Assembly: GCA_035578175.1 (NCBI GenBank)
Contig: JAQMRL010000006.1
Span: 55,593,001 to 55,657,000 of the forward strand
Length of the DNA stretch: 64,000 bases
Direction of reading: 5' to 3'
From: Catonia carolina
Lineage: Eukaryota > Arthropoda > Insecta > Hemiptera > Achilidae
The notes under the pieces were generated by a model, which ran no database searches, was not told where the DNA came from, and saw only the letters and a list, made by a program, of their open reading frames with translations. The translations under genes were made by a program, and so were the position numbers. The stretch's first letter is position 1, and every line of letters begins with the position of its first letter. Shown here in pieces: positions 54,335 through 64,000 of this stretch.

Positions 54335-55195
54335 TAAGGGTTGAATACCCTATTCAACTGCTTAGGGGTGGGTACATTTTGGAAATTGTTAAGGAATAAT
54401 TTTTTGGTGAATTATTGGTAACACTTCCACTGAGTTTCAGCCATCTAACTGGTCTGTAAAAAAGTAAACTGAAAATATTGATTTAAGGGTTGAACAGCTA
54501 ATCAACCCCTTATGGTTAAATTTTTGAAATTGTTGACGAGTAATATTTTTAGTATTGCTATGTAACATCTCCAAGTATCAGCTATCTAACTAGTTTTAAA
54601 CTTAGTAAATACAAAATATTTGTTTAAGGGTTAGGCATCCTTTTCAACCTTTTAGGGGTACATTTTGGAATTTGTTAAGGGGTAATTTTTTTAGTTGACT
54701 ACAAATAACATCTTAAAAATTCAACCATCTAACTTGTTGTTTTTAAGGTCATCAGCTGAAAGGCTGGTTTGAACCTGTAGAGGTTTTACAAAGTAAAACG
54801 AGGAGTGAGGTGGTTTACCTAACTTTTTTTTCATCTATTTTTTTTTTTATCTAACTTGTGTGGTATTAATCAATAAATATTGGTTTAAAGGTTCAACACC
54901 ATTTTCATCCACTTAGGGGTATATTTAGGAAATTGTTATGAGATAATTTTTGTAGTTGAACTATCAGTAACAGCTCCATCGATTTTTAAAACTTAGTAAA
55001 CGGAAAATAATGGTTTAAGTGTTGAACACCTGTTTCAACCCCCTTAACACTGGAACGTCGAATCGTTTATGTTTAACTTTTCTAATTACCCTAGAGGGAA
55101 TATTCACTCCAAATTTTAGGTATCTTGCTATTGTGCGAGTAGGAGAGTTGGTGATGAGTGAGTGAGTGAGTGAGTGAGTCAGTCAGTCAGTGAGG
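54335..55195 (+). repeat. array of five diverged units of about 145 bp ending in (GTGA)n
   Basis: Units start at about 54335, 54485, 54626, 54886 and 55017, with motifs AAGGGTTGAACACC, AGGGGTACATTTTGG, AATTGTTAAGGGGTAATTTT and CCATCTAACTTG. They are followed by ATTTTAGGTATCTTGC and the microsatellite (GTGA)n(GTCA)n at 55157-55193. The whole looks like the tail of a larger repeat, type unknown. A truncated repeat B lies between units 3 and 4. Confidence 0.7.
54738..54848 (-). repeat. repeat B fragment with 11-bp target duplication
   Basis: Only the last 75 or so bases of repeat B are present (stem-loop CAGCCTTTCAGCTGATGACC), followed by T-rich filler. Direct repeats ATCTAACTTGT at 54727-54737 and 54849-54859 flank it. 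This is direct evidence that repeat B inserts by a LINE-like route with 5' truncation. Confidence 0.7.
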
Positions 55196-55402
55196 ATTTT
55201 CCCACTTATACGAGTATGTACAGATAAATTTGAATTAAAATTTTTTTCTGAAAAATTATCAAGCACAATAATTGCAATTTATTTTAAAATTTGCTAAAAA
55301 GCATTTTATTAGATTAATTGTTAGGCCTATATATTATCTAAGGAAGTATAAATTTTATAGATTTTATTTAAAATGTTTATAGCTATTGATATAATTTCAT
55401 TG

Positions 55403-55490
55403 CTTCGTCATTCTTCTTCTTCTTCTTCTTCATAATTGAGCCTCCATCTCCTAATGGAGGTTTGCTATGATATTGACCATTTTGATCCTA
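55403..55490 (-). pseudogene. RTE 3' end fragment with (GAA)n tail
   Basis: On the minus strand KMVNIIANLH-like text, then GGAGATGGAGGCTCAATTATG and (AAG)n. It corresponds to the 3' end of the RTE at 42924 (KVTIAIMISNLR). Confidence 0.55.
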
Positions 55491-55659
55491 TGTGATTAAT
55501 CACATGCAAACAAACACTTGGCAAAGTTAATAACTAGATGTGGGTTAAGTTACATGCATTTAAGAACTCCTTATTGACAAAAGGCCTACGGGATGAAATG
55601 GTAATTCTCAGAACTGGTGGAACAATTTCATTTAGTTCAACAGACACTCCTAAGTGCAT

Positions 55660-55985
55660 TTTTTTTTTTTAGTGCTTGTTTAGCCACAATGGACCACTTT
55701 AGTCAATTTGGAAGCTTTCAGTCTCTTTTTGGCGTGATATTCTCTCATGTTCTGAGCACACTTCTGTTTGGCTGTTTCTAAAAATTCCCTCTTCTTATAC
55801 TCTCTTTTCTGTGTCGTAAGTCAATGGTTGTGGTCCTTGATGACTTGTTTGTATTATAGTGATTTTTCCATTAGATCTTCGTGAGTTAGTCCAAGTTCTT
55901 GTAAACCCCTTTTGAATTCTTTGTACCACACGTGTGCGTTACCAGCGTTCGTTTTTCGTCTCATTGCATGGTCAATTATTCAATC
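55660..55985 (-). pseudogene. non-LTR retrotransposon C-terminal fragment
   Basis: The minus strand encodes AHVWYKEFKRGLQELGLTHE, DLMEKSL and, after a frame break, CAQNMREYHAKKRLKASKL. It is the same family as 24886-25350 (VQRDVEELGITKQDLLTKS). Confidence 0.6.
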
Positions 55986-56108
55986 AAAAATATTTTTTAA
56001 TATAGTCTGATTTTTAAACTTCTTAAAGTCTGATTTTTGAAGAGGAAAATTTTTGTAATAAAAAGTTCATTAATAAAATCATTTGACCTAAAACAAAGTA
56101 TAGAACTA

Positions 56109-56460
56109 ATGGTTAGTCCACCTATGTCTCAGATCAACACAATGCAAACACCCTTTGAAACATTTGGAGATAAATATTTAACTAATACTTGAATTCATAT
56201 GAAATAATGATATCAGTTCTAAATTCATATCAATATGCATAAGTAGTCTTGAATTTGAAAAATTTTGAGGTTAGATTTTTGAAAATGGTTAGTCCACCTA
56301 TGTCTCAGATCAACACAATGCAAACACCCTTTGAAACATTTGGAGATAAATATTTAACTAATACTTGAATTCATATGAAATAATGATATCAGTTCTAAAT
56401 TCATATCAATATGCATAAGTAGTCTTGAATTTGAAAAATTTTGAGGTTAGATTTTTGAAA
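56109..56460. repeat. exact 176-bp tandem duplication
   Basis: 56109-56284 and 56285-56460 are identical base for base as far as I can read, both starting ATGGTTAGTCCACC and ending GATTTTTGAAA. It is either a very recent duplication or an assembly artefact. Confidence 0.9.
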
Positions 56461-56734
56461 TTTCATTGTTATAACAAGTGCTAATATTATTAATGATTAT
56501 AGTTTTAAATTTCATTATAATGTAGCCTAATAAAACTTCAGATTCATTCAATTACTTTTAGGTATATGAAAAGTAAACCAGGAACCTTCGTTTCTAATTC
56601 AATGTGCAATTGGCAGAGCCATCAAAGTTGCCTTCTAGGTTATACGTATAATTATTGAACATAATAATTTTGCCATAAATAAAAACCTGCTTTAACCTAT
56701 AAATATTTTTTTGAACTTATTTTGTTTATTTAAA

Positions 56735-56900
56735 TTTGCATAAACAGCTTGGTCACTAGCGACTACGGTGGTTTAGGAAACTGTAACGATGGGTTTTGGC
56801 ATGTAATAATTTCCAGATCCTAGCCGGTAATCGAACCCGGATCTCCACTTAGCTAGCTTGGCTAGCGCGCTAAATACTATGCCACAGAGGCGGCCATTTT
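56735..56900 (-). mobile_element. SINE1 copy, full length
   Basis: The minus-strand head GGCCGCCTCTGTGGCATAGT, B box GGTTCGATTACCGGC, body AGTCGCTAGTGACCAAGCTG and end ATGCAAATTTAAATAAAC. Confidence 0.75.
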
Positions 56901-57149
56901 AGAACTTAGCTATAATAAGAATATTATAAAACTAAAAATGTCTCATGTAAATCATCATTAATCACCATCTGAAATTCAACCAAACATCATTGCAAGTGGT
57001 AATAGGCTACTAGGAAACCAGTGGGTAAGAATTCCTACGTTAATAAAACTTCTGAACGGAATATTTTTAGTTCAAGTGGCATTAACACCTTGATTGTTTG
57101 TGATTACGATGCATTATTGTATATATGGTGGCTTATAATATGGATCAAT

Positions 57150-58150
57150 GTCCTTAACAGACAGGTGGAGTAATAAATTATTTGCACTCAATCTAAATGT
57201 TCCAAATAGTTCTGTTTCTTATCACATGGCAAGTCAATTAAATGACTGAATCATTTAATAATAGAAGAGGTAGAGGTGTAAAAGAAACTATGACTAGTTT
57301 CTCCTCTGAAAATCTCCTCTGACAGTAATGAATTTTATTATACAGCCAGGCCCTGTGGTGAACGAAGTGAAGGTGTAATTTACAGGGTGGAAAATATGTA
57401 CTTTTCAGAGAACCTGGCACGCTGATAAGCATACGTTTCAATTTAGTAAGGAAGGCAAATGGTAAACCATCTCACTCCTCGTTTTACTTAGAAAAACTAA
57501 AATTTAAAAAAATTGGAAAGAAAATTGGGATTAGTTAATTTTTTGCCTTTAAAACAATGGTTCCCAAAGTAACGGGTGCGCCTTCAAGGGAGGCATGAAG
57601 ACAAGTTAACTGGGGCGCGGGACCTGGAGATAGCTTTTCCATCCGCACGACCAGTGCTGTTGCAATTCACAAATCAACGTTAAGCATCTATCGCAAAGTA
57701 TACCCCAGTATATCACAGCAAGCGCTGCGATTGTATTTAGCCTACCTTTTTCAAGCACTTATTTGCGCGAAAAAATGTTTTCGGCTGTAACTTGTTCTAA
57801 TACAAACAAAGTATCAAGGCAAACTTGATTTTCTTATGATTTGCGTCGTGCACTTTTTAATAAGCAACCAAGAACAGGGAATCTCGTAAAATAAAATTCA
57901 AGGTCATCCATCTCACTGATTAATTTTGTTTTTTACATGGTTAATTTAAATTGAAACTTGTAATAAAAACAATAACAATAAATGTATGGTTATTCAATGT
58001 AATACTGGTTTGTTTTTCATTACAGCTTAAAATTGAATAAGGGGCTATGGGAAGTTTACTTCAAGACAGAAGGGGACATGGTAAAAAGAGTTTGGGAATC
58101 ACTGCTCTAAAGTTTCAAACCAGCCTTTCGACTGATGACCTAAACAACAA
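57150..58150 (+). repeat. repeat B copy split by a hAT MITE
   Basis: The 5' part runs 57150-57497 and the 3' part resumes at 58105 (CTCTAAAGTTTCAAACCAGC) to TAAACAACAATA. The gap holds about 57 bases of AT-rich DNA and the MITE. Confidence 0.8.
57555..58104. mobile_element. hAT-type MITE
   Basis: The ends CAATGGTTCCCAAAGT and (inverted) CAGTGATTCCCAAACT, with 8-bp flanks CTTTAAAA (57547-57554) and CTCTAAAG (58105-58112), agree at six of eight positions. It is 550 bases, relatively GC-rich, with no transposase. Confidence 0.75.
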
Positions 58151-58159
58151 TATTTATAT

Positions 58160-58265
58160 GGAACTGGATTGATGGGTTTTGACTTGTAATTATTTTTAGA
58201 ACCTATCCAAGAATTGAACCCGGACACTTCCACTTAGTGGGCTAGAGTGCTTACCACTGGCCAGA
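58160..58265 (-). mobile_element. SINE1 fragment
   Basis: The minus-strand head has CCAGTGGTAAGCACTC and B box GGGTTCAATTCTTGG. The 3' body is missing. Confidence 0.55.
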
Positions 58266-59215
58266 AAACACAGAGTTGGCCAGAAAATTTCTATTCTGGT
58301 AGCTTATATTTTATTATTAATTACTAAACTTATTTAAAACAAAATCATTGTTTATTCTTAAAATCTCATAAAGTATAATTTAAGTAAGTTCTACAATTAG
58401 TTAACTTAAAATAAGACATTGCCCTCATCTGGACGGGTAGGGGTTGCTAGGTTATACACAGACTAAATATAAAAATGTGTAACTGAGCCAAAACTGTCCA
58501 AAAATAAAAGAAATGGGTGAATGTTAGTATAGTTAAATTATAGATTATTTTAGTAATGACCCTGGTCGTTCTATAATTTCTTTTAACTACCTACACTCTA
58601 CCCACATTTGTAGTTCATTGTTCCCTTTAAATATATCTTTTAAAATGGGATATTGTGTAATTAATGTTCACCTTAAAATGTCAGCTCTCAATTCGTAATT
58701 TTATTTTTTTAAATATTTACTGTAGAAATTTATTATATAATTGAACAAAAATTTAAAATTTTTTGGCTTTGTATAAAGAGATCTGGAAGAAAGTATTGAA
58801 GAAATATTTCATGAAACTTATCTGATGATTTTAAAAGATTTCCTTAATAATTTTTTTGACTAAGCTGATTAGTTTAAAATTTTTAATGTTGCAAATCAAT
58901 TTAAAATGCTAAATGATAAACTTTTAATGAAACTTTTCTTATATGCTACGAGATACTTTATTATTTTTTGGTATTCGTGGGTTAACCTCTCGTGTAACAA
59001 TTATTTTATAAATAAAATATATCTTCAGTTATATATAAAAATAAATCAACATCTGTCTGTATTAATAAAATGTTCTTTAAACTTTAGCAATCTGACAACA
59101 GTTAAAGTTTTTCACTGTTACAAGCTTGTAATAAATTTGCCCATGCGAATTTGCTCATGCAAAAAGCTAATGTCAGTATAAAATAACCAAATAAATTTTT
59201 TTGGTTTAATATTTT

Positions 59216-59370
59216 AAGTTGCATGAAAATCTCAGTTATTAGCAACTAGATTGGGTTGAGAAATAGTGGGTGTGAACTTGTAATAATTTTACAGACCCCG
59301 ATCAGGAATCGAACCCTGGACCTCCACTTTGGAGCATAACATGCTAACCACTGGGCCATGGAGGCGGCGA
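59216..59370 (-). mobile_element. SINE1 copy, best-preserved head
   Basis: The minus-strand start GCCGCCTCCATGGCCCAGTG contains the A box, and GGTTCGATTCCTGATCGG is the B box. The body AGTTGCTAATAACTGAG and an A-rich end follow. Confidence 0.75.
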
Positions 59371-59671
59371 AATCAAATTTTTATTTGTTGTTCCTTCTTT
59401 GTTATATTGTAGCAATATAAATAAGTTTCCTGAACACATTGCATTAATACAAATATGCTATAAGATTTGCAGTAATTTATTTAATTTAATAAAACATACA
59501 TCGCACTGAAATCATCTGTTACTGTCGTAGATTATAAGACAAAATGAAATCGTTTTCAATTATTTTAGTTGAAAAGGCAAACATCCATTCAACTTGTAAT
59601 AAACAAACACTCATCATTCTGCATTTACTCATAACATTAGATTTTACACCTTAGTAAATGATAAAACAGCT

Positions 59672-60066
59672 CATACCATACAGGTAGAGTGTAAAATTAT
59701 TTGCACTCTATCTTTTAGTTGCAGGGGTAAAAAGAAATAGTTCTGTTTCTTATCACATGGTCAGCCAATTAAATGACTGAATCATTAAAGTACAGAAGCG
59801 GTAGAGGTGTAAACGACACTAATCAGAGGTATCTCCTTTGAAAGTAATGAATTTCATTATACAGCCAGACCCTGTGATAAATGGAATGAAGGTGTCATTT
59901 GTAGAGTGGAAAATATGTGCTTTTCAGAGGGCCTGGCGTGCTAATAAGCATACTTTTTAACTCAATGAGGAAGGCATAGTAAACCACCTCACTCCTCGTT
60001 TTACTTAGTAAAACCTCAACAGCTTCAAACCAGCTTTTCTGGCTGATGACTTAAACAACAACGAAT
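59672..60066 (+). repeat. repeat B copy, full length
   Basis: From about CATACCATACAGGTAGAG to CAGCTTTTCTGGCTGATGAC and TTAAACAACAACGA. The internal frame starts MNFIIQPDPVINGMKVSF and meets one stop. Confidence 0.85.
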
Positions 60067-60881
60067 AATAAAAAATTCAAAATAAAATTTTAACCTTATA
60101 ACAATTTTAAGAAGTGAAACCACAGTGCGCTAATGTAATTCAAGACACAATACAGATTATCTAATCTACTAATGTTATAAATTGAAAGTAGCTACAGTTT
60201 TTAGATTGACAGCGTGTTTAAACAAAGTATTTTTTGAATTAATATCCGCTCATAAAAAACTTTGTCATGTATTACTGAAGTATTGTTCATCAATTCTTAG
60301 AGGATATGGAAAACAATACAGATTTTTAGCGAATGAAGCTGATATATGCATATGAAAAGTAAAGTTTCAAGAACTTTTAATTGCATATTATAAATTTTCA
60401 TGAATGGGTAATACGTAGGACTTATTTTAGAACTTTATCTTTTTCTCAAAACTGTATTTTTATTACAAATTGCCTTTAGTTTTAAATTCTTCAATTACTT
60501 TTGTTTGTTTTAAAGCAACAAATAACGTAAAACTATTTTTCATCAATTATGAGGTGTTAATAATTTGTCTATTTAAACAATCGGTTTATTATTTGAATTA
60601 TTGTTTTTATTGATACATAAAACGGCAGGATAAGGGTCATGCAGATTTATTATTTTAAAGCCTGTGAATTTGTTCTTAATATTTTCAAAGAATTTTGTTC
60701 TTCTGTTGGAAATAAATAACAGAGAAAGTATAGAAATTTTTACCTTTTCTTGATAAGTTGTATAGGTAGGAATAAAAATAAATTTTATTTAATCACAATA
60801 AGTTATCTATCAGAAGTTAATTAATGTTGTTTCTTTAAATATTAAGTGAAGATGTTTACTTTTTTGTTTTACTTCGTTTAT

Positions 60882-61055
60882 GTAACGTTGCATCAACTAC
60901 TGTGGTCATTAGTGACGACATTGGGTTGCAACTGTGAAGGATGAAATGATTATTTGTAACGTATGAAAATATGCTGTGCCTGAGTGGGATTCGAACCCAA
61001 GACCACATGATGAGAGGTGAGTTCGTTACCGACTACACCAATGCGGCTGGCATTA
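60882..61055 (-). mobile_element. SINE2 copy, full length
   Basis: The minus-strand head GCCAGCCGCATTGGTGTAGT, B box GGGTTCGAATCCCACTCAG, body GTCACTAATGACCACAG and end GATGCAACGTTACATAAAC. Confidence 0.75.
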
Positions 61056-61394
61056 CGTTTTTAGTTACAGTATTTTGGAAGTTTCATATGATTATATTGT
61101 TTGCATTTTTAATTATTTATTATTATTTGTAAACAAGAAAGAAAGAAAAATTTATTATTATTTTTTATCAATGATGTATTTTTTGAGTAGGTTAAATATG
61201 TATTATAATTTATCATTTAAGTGAGGAAACTAAAAAATATTAAAAGTTAACTAATGATATCTGCTCATCTAACAAAGCTTTGCCATCAATTCAGAGAACA
61301 TCACATGCAATACATAAAAAATTATTCTACATTTTAATATTACAAATTATATAACTGAAACATAAACAGACATATGCATATTTTATATACATAC

Positions 61395-61560
61395 CATTTA
61401 ATTTTGGTTAGTAGCATTTTCTCTTACAAATTGGCGTTGATGCAGTAAGTAGCAAATGAACTTAGGAGCTTGAGGATCAGCTGATGGAGACAATAAGCAA
61501 ATTGTGAATGAGAGATGCACCAAGTGTTGAAGTACGTACGAAATCAACTGATGATGATGA
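61395..61560 (-). promoter_or_regulatory. candidate 5' exon ending in ATG|GT, minus strand
   Basis: On the minus strand, a less AT-rich stretch with TCAGTTGATTTCGTACGTAC (an initiator-like TCAGTT) runs about 160 bases and ends CCAAAATTAAATG|GTATGTAT. The start codon would be the last codon before the donor. It could be the first exon of the minus-strand gene ending at 46943, 12.6 kb downstream. Without transcripts this is only a possibility. Confidence 0.25.
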
Positions 61561-62220
61561 TGGTGTAGTCAAACGAAAAGCCTTCTCAAAATGTAACTTT
61601 ATTTACATAATTGTGATTGTTTTTTGATTATCCAGTCGAATGTTAAATAATGTTTCAAAATAATGATAGAAACATTTGTTACCTGATTTTTTTGTTAAAA
61701 TAAAAATATCATTCTCCATTTGGATGACTCAATGATTTTTGTGATTTCAAAAAATGTCTGTAGTATGTTGTTTACAAAAATCAATTTACTTTCGCTATTA
61801 GTGTTTTGTATCTTTTATTCTTTATATAAATTAGACACTTATGATGCATTCGCCTACTTGGATCGGCATACAATTAAATGTATGAACGAACATTCGTAAA
61901 AGTTTACTAAAGAACTTTACTTTTTTTTTATTAATATGTGTTATTGTTGTTTTAAATGAACTGTTCATTTTCGAACTTGTGTAATATGTTTTGTTTCATT
62001 TTTTTTCAATATATTTCTTGTTGGATGATTATAGAAGTTGATTTCATTGATATTAGCTATACAGTGACTGAATATTCTAAAGAGGCAATTGTAATAAGCG
62101 ATTTTATGACTTTTTTAAAGTAATGTATTATATGAATTCTTAAAGAGATGGCGTAAAGGTGACAAATATTGAGATTAAAATTGATGCAATAATAATTAAA
62201 AAATCCCTCTCATGAGACGA
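61561..62220. other. AT-rich sequence, nothing assigned
   Basis: If 61395-61560 is a first exon, its promoter would lie here. No clear TATA or initiator arrangement was identified. Confidence 0.3.
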
Positions 62221-62223
62221 AGC

Positions 62224-62810
62224 TTGGCTGGAGGCAATTTTTAAAAAGGCTTAACTTTGAGTTATGGCAAAAATCGTTAGTGATTTCTGTATCTATTCTT
62301 TAAGAGGAATCAAATGACACTATTTTTGTTTCCGAATTCCGACTTTGATTTCTTGACTTACGGTTTTGAGCCTCTTCTGATTGAAACTCAAAAACTTCGA
62401 ATCCAATGATATCTGTATCTATTCTTTAAGAGGAATCCAATGAATGGAAAATAGTGACATAAAGTTTTATTTTCAAATTTCGACTTAGATTTCTTGACTT
62501 CCAGTTTGGAGGCACTTCCGGTTGACATCAAAACTTCAAACCCAATCTAGGCCCACTAACTTTTTGTGTAGACAAAAACTGTTTGTTGCTATCTCTTGTA
62601 GTTTCTGACTTTGATTTCTTGACTTCTAATTTCGGGCCACTCTCGATTGAAACCTGAATTTCAAACCCAATTTAGACACACTAACTTTTTGTGTGCATTA
62701 CGAATTTGAAAACCATTTGTTGCTATCTCTTATATTTTCTGACAACTAGATGTGACAGACGGATGGACAAAGGAAAATGACAGATGATAATTTTAAAAGT
62801 TGCCACCAAT
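62224..62810 (+). repeat. repeat C copy, uninterrupted
   Basis: The borders TTGGCTGGAGGCAATTTTTAA and (inverted) TTGGTGGCAACTTTTAAAAT form an imperfect inverted repeat of about 22 bases. Four diverged internal units carry TTTGATTTCTTGACTT and an 'ACTTCCGGTTGA'-like block, spaced by about 120-135 bases. The second half has ACTAACTTTTTGTGT and TTTGTTGCTATCTCTT twice. Confidence 0.65.
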
Positions 62811-64000
62811 AATATTGTACATGTTTTTCAAATAAAAATTCATGTCTATATGAATAGGCTAGTCAATCTTAAAAGACAATTTTGTTGTTGATAACTAGAG
62901 ATCTTCATTAATATATTAAGTATCTAACATTCGTTTGTTTGTATGAAGTAATCTCAGAAACTATCCAACCAATTTCTTTTTTTTCACTGTTTGAAAGCTT
63001 AGAGCTTTCTAAGTAACATTAGGCTACACGGTTATGTAATTTTTTTAATTTTGGAAATTTTATTATAGGTAAAATAAAGTCATCTTTTACTTCAATTGTT
63101 TTTTGTAAGTTGTCTGGAAAGATTAACTCTTTTATCTATTAGTATGATACTATCCTATACTCTTTCCTTCTTCAAAAATTATTTTCAGGACAGAAACACT
63201 AAAATAAATAATTTTACTTCCAATTTCTGAATAGAAAGTTATGAAAACCTTCCAAAAATCAAAACAATCGTACCATTTTTTCTTTCAGAAATAGATTTTA
63301 CCAACTTTTTCTTATAACAGATATCCAGTCATTTTCAGGTTGTAATTTCCCCATTTCTTTGATAATTCATACTGATGTCAACAAAATTTCCAGTATTAAT
63401 TGGTTTTCTTTGTACAGTATGATTTTGCTTTCAACATGTAAGGTAGTGTGAACAGTTGAACTCTTTAAGTTTAGTTCGCCATGAAGCACTGTGAGCAGGG
63501 TATTGGTGTACAAAATATAGTAGATTATAAAGTGAAAATGTGTACTGTAATATGTACTGATGTTAATCTTGTAATTTTAAAAGTGTTTATTGTTTAATAT
63601 TAATAATTGATTTTTATATTGGCTGCATGATTATGAAAATCAATACTTTCTGTCACAAATATTTATAAAAAAGCGAACTATTTAAAAGTTTGGAGTACAC
63701 TTACATTTGAAGGTACTTGTTTAATAAATAAATATTTAGAAAAATGATTTGAGAAATGTTAAAAAAAATTAAGAACTAATCAATAATCAAAACTGGAATG
63801 TTTTATGTAAAAGTTTTACCTAAGCTGCCAAAAAGTATTAGAGCATACTTGTAGTAGAAATCATCATTGAAATGGTCATTGACTCTTTTAGTTTTAATGA
63901 TCGACATTTTAAAATTCCACACATTGTTTAAAGGTAATTTTGTAAATGGAATAATGTAAGTTGTTTTAAATATTATGAGAAAATGTATTTGAAATGGTTT
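62811..64000. other. AT-rich sequence, nothing assigned
   Basis: No recognisable frame, repeat border or RNA gene occurs up to the end of the window. Confidence 0.4.

Noticed and set aside
58906..59181. 91-codon frame on the plus strand
   Set aside because: Lys/Ile/Leu/Asn-rich translation typical of random AT-rich DNA, with no similarity or splice context.
1..64000. CRISPR arrays, operons, bacterial genes
   Set aside because: The tandem repeats present are not CRISPR-like in unit size or spacing, and all recognised genes have spliceosomal introns.

Overview
The window looks like a piece of an AT-rich insect genome. Genes are split by GT-AG introns, two encode cuticle-type proteins, and most of the DNA is interspersed repeats. 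The retroelements (jockey-clade and RTE-clade non-LTR fragments), the transposase relics (mariner, DUF4817-type mariner, hAT, pogo-like and piggyBac-like termini) and the tRNA-derived SINEs all fit an insect. A hemipteran or other large-genome insect is my guess, but the sequence does not prove the order. Nothing bacterial, viral or CRISPR-like was seen.

Host genes are few. (1) A plus-strand RR-1 cuticular protein gene has three recognised exons (3118-3272, 12601-12752, 16832-16896). Their phases join exactly, but the exon carrying the start codon was not found. (2) A minus-strand terminal exon (20350-20649) encodes a small Pro/Val-rich secreted protein of cuticular type. The two genes lie tail to tail and suggest a small cuticle gene cluster. 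(3) A minus-strand gene has two secure exons (46943-47217 and 48591-48791) encoding a Pro/Tyr/Trp-rich protein of at least 158 residues, possibly a muscle or other structural protein. Weaker candidates for more minus-strand exons lie at 42297-42347, 51208-51233 and 61395-61560.

Almost everything else is mobile DNA, much of it nested. The clearest element is an apparently intact IS630-Tc1-mariner transposon at 30709-33220. It has 490-bp terminal inverted repeats that differ at about two positions, TA target duplications and a 351-residue transposase with D152, D243 and D285 (DD41D spacing). Two non-autonomous elements of the same general kind lie at 3382-4215 and 37765-38547. Stacked insertions are visible at 8936-10126, 12795-13461, 19004-20249, 25839-28429, 29418-30600, 42879-44707, 52305-53756 and 57150-58150, and give a relative order of events.

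I named recurring families for reference. Repeat A (about 0.85 kb) has hairpin ends and internal tandem units. Repeat B (about 390 bp, 11 loci) has a 3' hairpin and an (AAC)n-like tail. Repeat C has an inverted-repeat border and internal tandem units. Repeat D is a short family that supplies an empty site for a piggyBac-like insertion. SINE1, SINE2 and SINE3 each carry tRNA-like A and B boxes. About ten jockey fragments are 5'-truncated 3' ends. The stretches between these are very AT-rich and contain nothing I can assign.
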